This document shows, in pieces, positions 42,401 through 55,691 of a stretch of DNA of 64,000 nucleotides. The DNA lies in contig JAJFZO010000605.1 of the NCBI GenBank assembly GCA_021397835.1, positions 372,001 to 436,000 on the forward strand, read 5' to 3'. This DNA is from Moringa oleifera. Its lineage: Eukaryota; Streptophyta; Magnoliopsida; Brassicales; Moringaceae. Position 1 is the first letter of the stretch. The number at the start of each line of letters is the position of its first letter. The translations under genes and the position numbers were made by a program. The notes under the pieces were generated by a model. That model saw only the letters and a program-made list of their open reading frames with translations, did not search any database and had not been told where the DNA came from.

Positions 42401-45400
42401 AATGTAAGGAAACTACGATTTGGAATGGAGTAGTGGAGAAATTTGAGCGGAAGCTGGCTAGTTGGAAGAAGAAGTATCTTTCTGAGGCCGGGAGACTTAT
42501 GCTGATTAAATCTACTATGTCTAACTTCATGTCATTATTTCCTCTACCTAGGGAGGTCGCTGGGAAGCTGGAGGTTTCTGTGGGGCAACGTGGGGGATTG
42601 CTATAAATACCGTCTAGTGAAGTGGAAAGTAGTCTCTCAACCCGTAGTTATGGGGGGACTGGGCATAAAGGAGGTAATCCCTTTTAGCCTTATTAAAAAA
42701 GTGGTTATAGAGATTTATGGTGGAGAAGGAGGAACTTTGGAGGAGAATAATAAAAGCAAAGTTTGGGGTAATGGAAGGAGATTGGATGACGGTGAGCCGA
42801 AGGGAAGCATATGGTGTTGGGGTGTGGAAGGCAATCAGAAATGGTTGGGAGGAGTTTGAAAATTGGGTTGAGTTTAAGGTGGGAAGGGGTGATAAGATCA
42901 GGTTTTAGTTTGACAGGTGGTGTGGGGACTGACCATTGAAGGGAATGTTCTCTGCTACCCTTTCTTTAGCATACAACAAAGAGGCCTGGGTAAAGGAATG
43001 CTTTTTATTATTATTATTATTATTATTTTTTTTTTTTTGGGGGGTGGGGGGTGGGGGTTGGAGGATCCTGGTTTGTACAGATGAGAAGGAACGTGAATGA
43101 CTGGGAGATTAGCCAAATTGAGGGCATGTATGCCCACATCCAGAGTCTCAAAACTGAGGTTGCCAGCGAGGACACAGTGTGCTGGAAAGTGAGAAGTGGT
43201 GGCAGTAGCAAATTCTCAGTGAGATCTTATTTTAGGGGTATTAGTAATGGTAATGAAGGCTTGCAGTTCCCCTGGAAACAGATTTAGAGGGTTAAGGTCC
43301 CATTTAAAGTAGCATTCTTTACCTGGGAGACAGTTTGGGGAAAGATTTTGACTATTGACAATCTGAGGACAAGGGGAAAAATAATTGTCAACCGGTACTA
43401 TTTGTACAAAGAACAAGAAGAGTAGGTTTACCACCCTTTGGTTGGTTGTAGGTTGTCTGTTCAGTTATGGGGATCAGTTCTAAGGATGTTGGGTTTGTCT
43501 TGGGTTGCTGCATGATCGGTGGGGGAGGAGATAATGGCCTGGTCTGGGTATGGATTAGGGAAGGAGAAGAGGAGGTTAGTGAAGATGTTGCCGCACCTAA
43601 TGTTTTGGAGCGTGTGGCATGAAAGAAACAGAAGGGCTTTCGATAATGTTGAAACATCTGTGGTTGTGCTAACAGAGGCCTAGGTTAGAATCTTGAAGTT
43701 CTGAGATTCAGGGAATCTTTTTGTAAGTGAGGAAGATGCAATTGAATTTTCAGAACTACTAATGACGTAGGCATAGGGTATGTGTAAAAGGGTTGCACCC
43801 CCTTGGTGCTAGTAAATAATACCTATACTTTTGTTTCTGCTTAAAAAAAATAATAATAAATAAGTACTACCCTGTTTCTACAAGATTGTATTTAACTGAG
43901 AGCAAGTGATAAATAAGGACAGACTTCTATGAATGAATTGATACTGATTTCATCTCCATCAGAACCAGTAGGTACAAATTGCATTTTCTATGGTATATTT
44001 TGGATCAACTTCTTTGGTGAGGTGAATTTAAGCCTGTTGTATGTTGGATGGTTTCTCAAGAAGCTAGATTGGAAAAATGTGATAATATTAGATGGTAGCT
44101 TGGAAATGCACTGAAGGTTAGCCTCAAAGAAACCAAAAGGTGATCATTTGAATGATTTTCTGGGGTCATTGGAATTTGAAGTGTGTAAAATGTATGTAGG
44201 AACTCTAACTATTGTTGTAATGGGTGGCACCCCCTTGGTGCTGTGTGAATAATACTTAATCTTATGCTTCTGCTCCCCCCCCACAAAAAAAAAAAAGAAG
44301 TATGTAGGAACTACACCACATGGAAGATCTTCATGGTTTGGTGAAAATGCATGATAAAATGTCATTAGGTAATCGCGACGCTTCATAACTTTGCTGTGGT
44401 AAGTACGTCCTAAATTAATGTGATTCGCAAAAGATGCCAATATAGCTTTTTTGGTTGATGAACTGTGTCTAGATGGACATCATTTGTGTGTAGCAGTTTC
44501 TTACGTGTGTGTGTGTGTTAATTAAAACCTTGAAGCAGGTTTTAATTAGATGGTAAAGAATTTATGCCTTTCCACTTAAACTGAATGAGGGAATGAGAAA
44601 CATTAAACTTTTCACGGATGCCATGTGTACCAAGGACTTTGAGATTAGAAGTAATGGGGGATTGTTGAAGTATCATCTTGTGAGGTGGAAAATGTTCAGT
44701 CAACAAATTGATAGAGGACGGCTTGGGATCAAGGGCCTTGTTTCATTCGGTAAGGCCTTGCGGGTAAATGGCTTTGGAGGTTTATGGAGGAAAAAGAGGA
44801 TTTATGGAGAAGGGTAGTGGGAAGTAAGTATGGGGAGGTGGAGGGGGATGGATGACCAAATGTGGAAGAGTAACACATGGTGTGGGGCTATGGAAGGCCA
44901 TTAGAAAAGGATGGGAGGAGTTCAAGGAGCAGATAGGGTTTAGGGTTGGTAGGGGAGACAAGATTAAGTTTTGGCATGATAGGTGATGTGTGGATACACC
45001 CTTAAGAGAGATATTTCCTGCAGCTTTTGATCTAGCATGTAAAAAGGAAGCCTAGGTTAGTGAGTGTAGGGCAGGTGAGGTTATGGGAGACTCTTGGTCT
45101 GTACAGCTGTGGAGAAATGCTCTAGACTGGGAGATCTGTCAGCTGGAAAGAATATATGCCCGGATTCAGAATACCAGAATTGAGAGTGATACTGAGGATA
45201 AAGTGGTTTGGAAACAGGGCAGTGGCGAAAACAGCAGCTTCTCTGTTAGATCATACTTTGAAGGATTAAGTGGGGATATGGAAGGATGCAGTTTTGGAGA
45301 GCTAAGGTTCCTCCGAAGGTTGCTTTCTTTGCTTGGGAGGCTGTACAAGGAAGGATCTTGACTATGGAAAACCTGAGGAAGCAGGGAAACATATTGGTAA

Positions 45401-48400
45401 ACCGGTGCTGAAAGAGCAAGAAGAGTCGATCTACCATCTTTTGCTAGGCTGGGCTGCCCAGTTGTGGGATTCAGTATGCCGGGTGTTGTTGGGGGGGGGG
45501 GGGGGTGGTTGGTGTATTTGGCTGTGTACAGGGGCAGTAGGCTCGGGAGTACTGGACTGGACTGGGCAGGGATTCAGCAGAGAGGAGAAGAGATTGTTGA
45601 AGATGATCCCTCAACTAATCTTTTGGGGTGTATGGTGTAAGAGGAATAGGAGGGCATTTGACAACTTAGAAACACCAGTAGGGAACTAACTGAGTCTTTG
45701 GTTAGAGTCTTGAAATTCTGGGACTTGGATGATTGTTTTGTAAATGAGAAGGATCTAATTGACTTTGTACAGTCCCTAACTTCTTAGTAATTAATACATC
45801 TGTAAAGAGTGGCACCCCCTTGGTGCTCAGTAAATAATACATTTTCTCTTGTTTCTGCTGAAAAAAAAATAATGCTCTGGAAATTATGAAAAGTGTAATT
45901 CAACAATAAATTTTTTTTGATGGGAAACGATTGGGGTTAGTCATTCATATCACTTGAGTTGATTTAATACAGAGTTTTAATGGTTCTTGAAGGCTTCCTG
46001 CTAAACTTTGTACTGACTCTAATTTGTTTAACTTTTTTGCCTCAGGGAATGAGCACAGAGATCAAATGTGAATGTCTTGATATCTTATGCGATGCCCTTC
46101 ATAAATTTGGAAATCTAATGGCAACTAGCCATGAATTGCTATTAAATGCACTATTGTCACAATTGAGTTCTAACCAAGCCAGTGTCAGAAAGAAGACTGT
46201 TTCCTGTATTGGTAAGATTTAATTAAATCAAGGCTTAAGTTCATCTGTTTGTTGTGCTTGACTGTTTCATTACCATGGAAAGCTGGGTCTAGAGAAGTTT
46301 CTGGACTTCAGTGGGATATTGGCTAATTTTGAAAACTCGGTCAATGTGGCCAGATGTGGCTCTTTTGTTATCGGTGATATTTGAAATTTAGTTTTACTGC
46401 TGCTCTTTATCATAGTGACTGGCAATTGGAGTACAAGCTTGGAAAGTGATGCATGTGGAGATAGAAATTTTGCAGTTTTGATCCTTATTGTGCATAGTAG
46501 GAGTTGTCCTTTTTTCCTTTTTGGTTGGATAAATGTGGTTATTCTTTTTTCCACCTTTGCCCAATCTTTTAGGTTCTGATTTTTCTCGTTTTAGTTATTG
46601 GAAATTGAAAACTTTTATGTCCTTTAAATTTAATTTGAAATTTATGGGTCACAATCAAACATGGGGATTCTGTAAATCATTTAGAAATGTAGATTTGGCA
46701 TAATGAAATCTATTGTCCGTTTAGAAACAGAGACTTGACTTAGCAGAATCTTTGGGTTTCAGCATCTCTTGCTTCAAGCTTGTCAGATGATTTGTTGGGG
46801 AAGGCAACAGTTGAAGTCATACAAAACTTGAGAATTAAAGGCACGAAATCTGAAATGACCCGTACGAACATTCAAATGATTGGTGCTTTGAGGTAAGTTG
46901 TGTTATATATGTTTTTGAGTGGCAATATTATTTGCTTGCATATTTTATTTTTTGAAATACTTGAAGCATGAGAGCAATGTTTCCAACTTGTTATGATGGA
47001 ATGGTTGCTGACTGGAAACTTAAACAATTGCAAAGTGTTTGTTGGCACTGGCTTGATGCTGATGTATTGATAGCTTCCCTGAAGTTTGTGCTGAAACTCC
47101 AGTACTTCCTCATGTTTCTGTAGCTGTGTGTGTATGGTTTTGTGATAAAACTTACATATGTAGTTATCTGAGTATATGTTTCACACTTGTATACTCTTTT
47201 GCACAAATCCTTTTCTTCTTTTCAATCTTACTGATTACATATTATGGGTCATGGCACTATGATTATGGACCTTACAGAATAATTAATAATACAAATCATT
47301 ATTTCTCTAGGCTTGAAAGTGAAATATTCTTTTGTTAACAAATTGTAATAATGTGGTATTTTAGCCGTGCTGTTGGGTATCGGTTTGGACCCCATCTTGG
47401 TGACACAGTACCTGTTCTAATTAATTATTGTACTACCGCATCAGAGAATGATGAGGAGCTTCGGGAATATAGTTTGCAGGTGCCTTATATGGATCCTTTT
47501 CTTTTCTTTTTTCTTTCTGGAGTTCAAAGATCACCCTGTAATTGTTCTGATATTCAGTCCAAATCAATTGTTTCTGCAGGCACTAGAAAGCTTCTTGCTA
47601 AGGTGCCCCAGGGACATTTCATCCTATTGTGATGAAATTCTTCATCTCACTTTGGAATACATAAGTTATGATCCAAACTTTACTGACAACATGGAGGAAG
47701 ATACTGATGATGAGAGCCATGAAGAGGAGGAAGATGAGTAGGTTTCTATTAATGAATGTGAACTGATGCATAGTTTGTTTGCGCATCGTGAACTTATTAC
47801 TTATTGTAGCCCTATGACTTTTGTAGTGAGAGTGCAAATGAGTATACAGATGATGAAGATATCAGCTGGAAGGTTAGAAGAGCAGCAGCTAAGTGCTTAG
47901 CAGCATTAATTGTTTCTCGTCCTGAGATGCTTTCGAAGTTATATGAGGAGGTAGCTTGTCAACATTTCAGAAGCAAAGAGTCTGTTTTCTTCAGTTGATA
48001 AGTCAATTTTCAAAAAATTTGTTATTGTTCCTGTTCTTGTTGGTTGATCAATTATGTTTGGGCCTAAGTTTAGACTTTTATCTGGATAAGCTTTCCTACT
48101 TTTGTTTTTCTTTTAGCTTTTCTATAATTATCTTGTAATTCATTTGAAAATATGAGATTAATTTGAGTGTTCTCAAGGTATAACTTGACATATATGTAAT
48201 TCTGTTCTTGTGCAGGCCTGTCCTAAATTGATTGATAGATTTAAAGAAAGGGAAGAAAATGTCAAGGTACTTAACAAATAACAATTAGATTTTTCATTAC
48301 TTCAGGTCTGGTATTGATATGGTTTTGTCGTGCTTCAGATGGATGTATTCAACACATTCATTGAGCTGTTACGCCAAACTGGAAATGTTACAAAAGGGCA

Positions 48401-51400
48401 GATTGACATGAATGAATTGAGGCAAGTCTTTGATATCTTCAAGTGCAGCATTCTGTGAAAATAATTATTTCATTTTTTTCAGATATTATTGTTATTGTTG
48501 GTGAACTTTAGCAGGGAATATTGTTGGAGTTTAATGCTTGAAAAGTTACCTGAATGCTTATTAGAATTTTTGGATAAAGTTACCTGAATGTTTATTAGAA
48601 TTTGTTGATATACTTGTAATTACATTAATCTTTTTGGCGATATTAAAGCGGATAAGAAAACCCTTGGATGTTTTAATCGGTATTAGTGACTCTATTGTAA
48701 GCCTTCATTGAACTTATTCCTTCCTTTCATTTTGGCATCTCTGAAGTTGTCTTGCTTGGAATTCCAAGCTTTCCTTGACTATTTTGAGGCCATGCATTGA
48801 GTATTTCATAATTTATATTTCTCGGAAAAAGCATGTTGAACTGGAGGAAAGCATACCTCTTCACTTTCCATGCTTCTGTTCTTTCAGGCTGTTTGTAAAG
48901 GATTTTGAGCAAATCTTTGCTCCTTTACTATTAAGTGATTTCCCTTTTTTTTTTATTGGTGAATACTCATGATGCCATTGTAGTCGTATAAAACGACATA
49001 AACATAACATGGTTTTTAAAGGGATTTCAAGTTCTTGATTTGCATGGTGCCTTTGCTTTCTTCATGCCAATATAAAATGGTGGTCTTTCAGTATGTGCTT
49101 TGATTCTTGCTCTAAAAGTGTTATTTCTAATATTGGGCTAAAGCATGTATAAATTCCAACACTGTGCAGTCCAAGATGGCTATTGAAGCAAGAAGTGCCG
49201 AAGATTGTAAAATCTATAAATAGGCAGCTACGCGAGAAATCTATTAAGACGAAGGTAAGAGTTGCTTATCTCTTTTGTGTTTTGTTGTTCATACCCTTTT
49301 ATTGTCCACAACACGCCATCTATCTGCAGGTTGGTGCATTTTCTGTTTTGAAAGAACTTGTTGTTGTCTTGCCTGATTGCCTTGCGGACCACATTGGATC
49401 CCTCATTCCAGGAATTGAAAGAGCATTGAATGTAGGTGGTTATATGTAATTTTTCTGTGTCTTATCTGGTGTAGATATTCTGTTTTCCTCTGACAAACTT
49501 TTGCTTTTTAATATTCTCAAGGACAAATCTTCAACCTCAAATTTGAAGATTGAAGCTCTCATATTCACAAGATTGGTCTTGGCTTCTCATTCACCCACTG
49601 TTTTCCATCCTTACATTAAGGTAAAAAAGTTGTAACTCTTGTTTTGTCTGCTATTTGTTGCAACATATGGGACAGATTAATATTATATTAGCAGCTTTAT
49701 TCCTTACAATTGCTTGAATTTGAAATTCTTTCGAAGATGACAACCACACATAAACTAATTCTAAGTGTCAGGAATATCAGAAAGTAGTATTTGGAGCCTG
49801 ATCTGTCAAGGTCTGAAAACCTTGATAGATATCTGCCTAGCCTGGATGGACCTTCTGTTCCCAGAGATTAAACACCAAAATAATATTTAACCATCTTAAA
49901 GAGTTCTGATTTTCTGAATATATATATCTTTTTCCTAGTTTCTCCTCCTTTGACTAATTTGTTGCCGCTATTGTTGAATTAAAATGCAAATCTCTGTATG
50001 GAGCTCTCTTTTTGCAGTTTTTGAGAATGTTTTGTTCTACTGGGCATGCTTCTAATTGTAGCATTTGTAATTAATGTTAGTACAGGCTCTTTCTAGTCCT
50101 GTTTTATCGGCTGTTGGTGAGCGGTATTACAAGGTAACAGCTGAGGCATTAAGAGTATGTGGTGAGCTTGTCCGAGTAGTGCGCCCAAATATTGAGGTGA
50201 GATTAGTTGTATGCACTCTTGCATGCCTGGATCTTGTTGGCCATTCTCTGATTACTTGAACTTTGTTATGATGTAGGGTTTTGGTTTTGATTATAAACCC
50301 TATGTTCATCCCATATATAACTCCATAATGTCCCGTTTGACAAATCAAGATCAAGATCAGGTTTGTGCAATACCTGATTTTGTTTGTACAGTTCTTTCTT
50401 ATTGGTTGATATTCTCAGATTTGTGGATTTTACATTACATATTATGTCAATAAGAATTTTTTAAAATATTCCACTTCTGTAGGAGGTGAAGGAGTGTGCT
50501 ATTTCTTGTATGGGTCTTGTAATTTCAACATTTGGTGATAACCTCAGAGCAGAGTTGCCTGCATGCCTCCCTGTACTTGTTGATCGAATGGGAAATGAGA
50601 TAACCCGACTTACAGCAGTGAAGGTTGGTCGATGGCATGTATTTAAATTAAATGTGGAGTTGGTGGATGCTTGTTTCTGATCATTGAATCTGTTTGTTTG
50701 ACATGTGGTCTATGTCGTGTTTTTTTTTATGTCAGCTTCCTTGAATGCGGTTTTATTAAATCTTCGTGTCCCTAATTCAGGCATTTGCTGTCATTGCTAC
50801 TTCTCCACTTCAAATAGATCTATCATGTGTTTTAGAGCATGTCATTGTGGAGCTGACTGCATTCCTGCGAAAGGTATTTGTTGTTTGTTTGCTTATGTTT
50901 ATACTAAAAGTTCAACTAACAGTGATCAAGTCTCTTCTGTTGATTGTTTCATGACCATCAATATGTCACTCAGTAGATGGATGTAGGGGTTCTGACTCTT
51001 TCTTTGTTTTGAAAATAGGCCAATCGGGCTTTGAGGCAGGCAACATTGGGGACCCTAAATTCCCTGATCGTTGCTTATGGTGACAAAATTGGTTCATCTG
51101 CTTATGAAGTTATTATTGTGGAACTCTCATCCTTGATAAGGTCTTTTGCTTGCTTTTTTACTTTTTCTCATGGCCTTTTTTTTTTTTGATATACTCAAGT
51201 GTGCTGGATGATTTTGTTATTTGCTGAAACATAGATCTCTTCCTTTGTCTGTTTGCCAGTGATTCGGACTTGCACATGACAGCTCTTGCCCTAGAACTCT
51301 GCTGCACCTTGATGTCTGACAAGAGATGCAGCCCAAATGTTCGCTTAGCTGTTAGGAATAAGGTTCTTCCACAAGCACTAGCATTAATCAAGAGCTCATT

Positions 51401-54400
51401 GCTACAGGGTCAAGCACTTTTGGTACTAACACTGTATTTTGTTTGAGTTTATATTTTGGTCGAGAATCTTGCACATTTCTGAACCTTTTCAATTGCATGC
51501 TGCAGGCTTTACAAAGCTTTTTTGCAGCCCTTGTATATTCTGCAAATACAAGTTTTGATGTTCTACTGGACTCTCTTCTTTCTTGTGCTAAACCATCTCC
51601 CCAGTCAGGTGGTGTTGCAAAACAGGCTTTGTATTCAATAGCCCAATGTGTGGCTGTTCTGTGCCTTGCTGCAGGTGATCAGAAATGTTCATCTACAGTG
51701 AAAATGCTTACCAACATCCTTAAAGATGACAGCAGCACCAATTCGGTAAGTTGGTAATGATTTTTCCACTGATAAGCACATGTGGATAGGTATGATGCGG
51801 CCGCTATAACCGTGTGTGTTGCTGACACTGTTGCAATATTTCTCTCTAGGTTTATTTGGGGCATTAAATGAATAGGTTGAAGTGAATAAGAATATGATTA
51901 CGATAATTGGCAACGTAGAATTTGGAAGGGATTGCACACATGACATTAATGTTGCTTCTGTATTTTAAAGCTGAAACAGTGATTAGCATAGATTTTCGAA
52001 AGTTTAGGAATCAAAGAAAAATGTATTCCTCATTATGATAGTTCTGATTTTGGTTCATCTTTGGTTATATTAATGAGGTCCTTTTGGTTTCCTCTGGCCC
52101 TTTATTTCAAGGCTAACTTTATATATGATGCCCATCTTTATTTCCTAAAATTGGTTGAGAGCCCATAGCATCAGTGGGTTTGTTTCAAACATATGGTCTG
52201 TCATCCCACTTTCGCATAGAGCCTTCTTATATTGGGATTAACAGACACTGGTACCTTTTACTGAGCCAGTATAAGGTGCTCAGTGTGCCCTCCCTCAACC
52301 CCAGCCCAAATGTATTGACTTCTTTATTTGTCTTTGTTTATATTTTTCTCCCAACACCTCATCGATCTGAAGATTCATTTTGTTAATTTTGCATTTAATA
52401 GTTGATTTGATCCAACATTCAGTGAAATAAATTTTTTAAGAGAAAATTATTGCATCTTACAGGCTAAACAGCATCTTGCCTTGCTGTGTCTGGGGGAGAT
52501 TGGGAGAAGGAAAGATTTGAGCTCGCATGCCAATATAGAGACTATCATCATTGAGTCTTTCCAATCTCCTTTTGAAGAAATAAAGTCTGCAGCCTCTTAT
52601 GCTCTTGGTAACATCGCTGTTGGTAATCTGTCCAAGTATTTACCATTTATCCTGGACCAGATTGATAATCAGCAGAAGAAACAATACCTCTTGCTTCATT
52701 CTCTCAAGGAGGTGCATCTCTTGAACTAAAATTGTATGCCTGAACTGGATTTTTCAAACGAAATGTGTTTATTTTTTGTTTCCTGTCATGCAGGTAATAG
52801 TAAGGCAATCTGTTGATAAAGCGGAGTTCCAAGATTCTAGTGTTGAGAAGATACTTAATTTGTTATTTAACCACTGTGAAAGTGAGGAAGAGGGTGTACG
52901 CAATGTAGTAGCCGAGTGCTTAGGTAAAATTGCACTTATTGAACCTGCAAAGCTTGTTCCCGCGCTTAAGGTGACTGACCATTGGAAATCAATTACCAAT
53001 CTGCTCAATCTTTGACATATTGTTGCATTTATTTTGATGGAGCATGTTTCTTTGTTTTGTATTCTGAAATCTTTTTAGGTGAGGACAACCAGTCCAGCTG
53101 CTTTCACTAGAGCAACCGTTGTGATTGCTGTAAAATATGCTATAGTTGAGCGTCCAGAGAAGATAGATGAAATCATACAGCCTGAGATTTCTTCTCTCCT
53201 TATGCTTATAAAGGATAGTGATAGGGTAAGTCCTGAAAACTTTATACTCCAATAATGGTACTTTAGAAAAAAAAAAAAACATAAAAACAAAATGGTTGTG
53301 TTTACTTATTTGACATGATTGTGCAGCATGTTAGGCGTGCAGCTGTGTTGGCTTTGAGTACGTTTGCTCATAATAAGCCTAACCTCATTAAAGGACTTCT
53401 TCCAGAACTTTTGCCGCTTCTTTATGATCAGACCATTGTTAAGGTAATGTAAAGAGGTTATCAAGTCCTAAAATGCATTAGCAGAATGGTGGCTGGCTAT
53501 AATTTTCACTTATAATTTGTGGTCCTGTTTGGTTGAGATCCCAATGAATCAACCATCTCATTTGGGGATCCTTGTGACTGTTTTGAGTTTTTTGTCATTC
53601 ACTTTTTTTTTTTTTTTTTTGGGTTCATTCCTTCTTTTGAAATTTTTTAGGTTATTTGTACTCGATATTAATTGCTTTTAATGCCACAGTTTCTAATTTT
53701 GTGTTCCTGGCATGGTACAGAAAGAATTGATCAGAACAGTTGATCTTGGTCCCTTTAAGCACATTGTGGATGATGGGCTTGAGCTAAGGAAGGCAGCTTT
53801 TGAATGTGTAGACACATTGCTAGATAGTTGTCTTGATCAAGTGAACCCTTCATCTTTCATTGTTCCGTACCTGAAATCTGGGTTGGATGGTTAGTTTTTG
53901 GTGCTATGTTTTTCCCCATTGTTGCCCTTAGTTTCTAATTTGATTTAGTCTATGCACAAACAGCTAGAGGTTCCTCTTGGAAGTAATTTATCTGTTTAAT
54001 TTGGAGGAGATTTATCCTTTTTTTCCTTGGTGGAAAAATGGGGTTATGTTGCATGGAAGACCATTTAATTTTAAAAGCCAGCTCCATGGCGTTTCTGGCA
54101 CAATGATCGAATATGAAGAATCTGGTTTTGTGTAGCTTTTGACTGATTAAGTAGTGTCATGAGCTTTTTGGTTATTGATTTTATTACCTTTCATCTCATT
54201 AGAAACTTTGGCTCTTCCAGATCATTATGATGTTAAAATGCCTTGCCATCTTATCCTCTCAAAACTGGCAGATAAATGTCCATCTGCTGTATTAGCAGGT
54301 TAGTGACTGTAACCTCAGTTTTCTTTGCTAAGATTCAGATATTCAACAAATTTCTTATTGCTTATATCTAGCTGTAATCTTCAGTGTTGGACTCCTTGGT

Positions 54401-54717
54401 GGATCCTCTGCAAAAGACGATCAATTTTAAGCCAAAGCAGGATGCTGTCAAGCAGGAAGTTGATCGCAATGAAGACATGATTCGAAGTGCTTTGCGTGCA
54501 ATTGCATCCTTGAATCGCATAAGGTGGCTTTCATATATGACCTTTTCTGCTGAAAGTTCTAACCATACCTTGAATGCTTGTGCCTGCATGACCTTATAGA
54601 TGTTGCTTACTGTGTTGCAGTGGGGGAGACTGCAGCCTTAAATTCAAGAACCTAGTGAGTGAAATTCAGAAGTCTCCGACTCTGTGGGACAAGTATTATT
54701 CAATCCGGAATGAGTGA
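36462..54717 (+). CDS. CAND1: CAND1, cullin-associated NEDD8-dissociated protein 1 (1218 aa)
   Basis: HEAT-repeat solenoid that binds un-neddylated cullin-RBX1 and exchanges substrate receptors of SCF/CRL ubiquitin ligases (family knowledge). Exons: 36462-36497, 36734-36903, 37663-37873, 46046-46211, 46763-46892, 47365-47479, 47580-47737, 47827-47950, 48216-48266, 48339-48421, 49170-49254, 49330-49431, 49522-49620, 50086-50196, 50277-50360, 50483-50623, 50781-50873, 51019-51140, 51260-51422, 51506-51745, 52463-52711, 52794-52970, 53079-53225, 53327-53443, 53721-53889, 54221-54298, 54385-54523, 54621-54717. The sum is 3657 nt with an unbroken frame, and the length matches the plant family (about 1219 aa). 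Visible: N-terminal [20 protein letters not shown], an acidic insert at about 313-342, and the conserved end KYYSIRNE. Intron 10 has a GC donor (TTGAG|GCAAGT, 48422). Intron 3 is 8.2 kb because of LINE insertions. The gene looks intact. Confidence 0.97.
36531..36609 (+). mobile_element. 79-bp solo LINE tail in CAND1 intron 1 (tail A)
   Basis: Holds the tail stem-loop GCACC-CTCTT-GGTGC (36555-36569), then AGTAAATAATAC, TTTTGTTTCTGCTTA and a short A-run. Bounded by a 14-bp target-site duplication with one mismatch: TAACTAATTATCAA (36517-36530) and TAACTAATCATCAA (36610-36623). Confidence 0.85.
38250..43850 (+). mobile_element. Decayed L1-type LINE, near full length (LINE 1)
   Basis: Order along the strand: an ORF1-like region (about 38280-39120; [34 protein letters not shown]). 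An ORF2 start follows at 40030 with endonuclease motifs ([39 protein letters not shown]). Next is the pre-RT block [22 protein letters not shown] (written here as a motif, about 41056-41121). The RT follows, with [15 protein letters not shown] and a degenerate LLFAKQF where FADD is expected, then a zf-RVT-like end ([15 protein letters not shown], about 43600-43650). Then come the tail stem-loop (43795-43809) and the A-run ending 43850. Many stops and frame shifts; the RT catalytic Asp pair is lost. Cannot move on its own. Confidence 0.9.
41495..41580 (+). mobile_element. 86-bp solo LINE tail nested in LINE 1 (tail B)
   Basis: Interrupts the LINE 1 RT region. Bounded by an exact 17-bp duplication AAAAATGGAAAGTTTGT at 41478-41494 and 41581-41597. 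Inside lie the stem-loop GCACT-CCCTT-AGCGC (41529-41543), GTAAATAATAAG and TTTTGTTGCTGCTTAAAA. Removing it rejoins the host LINE reading (FHKNGKFV). Confidence 0.92.
44205..44299 (+). mobile_element. 95-bp solo LINE tail in CAND1 intron 3 (tail D)
   Basis: Bounded by exact 13-bp duplication GTATGTAGGAACT (44192-44204 and 44300-44312). Contains GCACC-CCCTT-GGTGC (44227-44241), GTGTGAATAATACTT, CTTCTGCTC, a C-run and an A12 run. Belongs with tail F by its shared GTGTGAATAATACTT. Confidence 0.9.
44519..44548. repeat. Perfect 12-bp inverted repeat
   Basis: TAATTAAAACCT (44519-44530), 6-bp loop, AGGTTTTAATTA (44537-44548); preceded by a short (GT)n run. Lies in CAND1 intron 3 just before LINE 2. 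Role unknown. Confidence 0.8.
44640..45869 (+). mobile_element. 5'-truncated LINE of the same family (LINE 2)
   Basis: Aligns with LINE 1 from about 42585 to 43850. Shared segments include [41 protein letters not shown], and a near-identical [17 protein letters not shown] end at about 45630-45665. Tail stem-loop at 45812-45826 and A-run to 45869. Only the 3' quarter of the element is present, with many stops. I found no clear target-site duplication. Confidence 0.87.
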
Positions 54718-55691
54718 TCATCATGTTGCTTCCTGGCTGTTATTACAGTGCAACATAAAACTTTGGAGAGAGTAAAAGGTGAATGGTTGTTATTTTGATG
54801 CCGCAGGATAGTCACACTTCGAGAGGTGAATGAAAAGGTTATGCCCCATTGGTTAGTGTACAAAGGGGGTTAAGAATCTGAAAGTTTTGACTGCAGAAAC
54901 ATACCAAGAAAAGAAGAAAGAAAAATTGAAAAACCGTCTTTTATAATAGGAATTTGATGTATAGGCCCAAATCTCCTAGTGTGAACCTGCCTCTTTCTCA
55001 TGTATTGGGAGCTCATTATCAGTGTTACATGGTATATTCCATCTTGGGGTAGCAATTGCTTGTGCTTGTTTATTGATATGATGGTGGAATCTTAATTGAA
55101 ACTGCTGGTGCCAGCATCCTTGATTTAGGCATGGTGGGGCTCTTCAATTCCATGGTTAATTGTTAATAGCAATTACAATAAATTGAAAACATGTGACTGT
55201 GTTTGGCACGTTCTATTTTTATCGGCACATTCTACTTCTCAATTTTAGTCATCTTGCAAAACATTGGATCCTCCTGTTAGCGATTATAATCTTCTCTGTG
55301 CTCTTATGTTACCTCCATAAACTGGAATTAAACTATAGGTAGATACAATTTACTTTGAGCACCCTTGTATTCTAAATGTTACACTACTCAGAGATCATTA
55401 TTGCTGGGGTGCCCACAACCCATGCAAATGGCACAACAGGCATCTTGTAGACTTTTGGTGTACAGTGTGACCAGCAGCTTCCATTTTTAGGTGCAAATGA
55501 CCCAAAAACAACCAAACATCAAAGTTCAACTACAAGAGAAAAATTCAATTGCAAACATGTAAAAGAAATGTTAATTTTAGCATTTGTTTCCTGAAATATT
55601 CTTGCAAGGCAGCACTTTCAAAGGAGTCTATTGGCACTGAAGGCCATCAGATACATACATGTTAAAGGGAGAAAAGGTAATATGCTAAGAT
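54718..55691. other. Convergent 3' region between CAND1 and SPF30
   Basis: About 970 bp containing the two 3' UTRs facing each other. No other gene seen. Confidence 0.55.

Larger units (their letters stand above)
37874..46045 (+). other. CAND1 intron 3 (8172 bp), transposon-filled
   Basis: Donor CCCG|GTAAGC and acceptor CTCAG|GGAATG keep the CAND1 frame ([11 protein letters not shown]). Most of the interior is two related LINEs and two small tails, all in the sense direction. The remaining unique intron DNA is about 37874-38240, 43860-44190, 44313-44630 and 45870-46045. Confidence 0.85.

Noticed and set aside
41013..42606. Open frames at 41013-41468, 41713-41928 and 42292-42606 as host genes
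   Set aside because: They are pieces of the broken LINE 1 ORF2 (pre-RT, RT and RT thumb regions), not separate genes.
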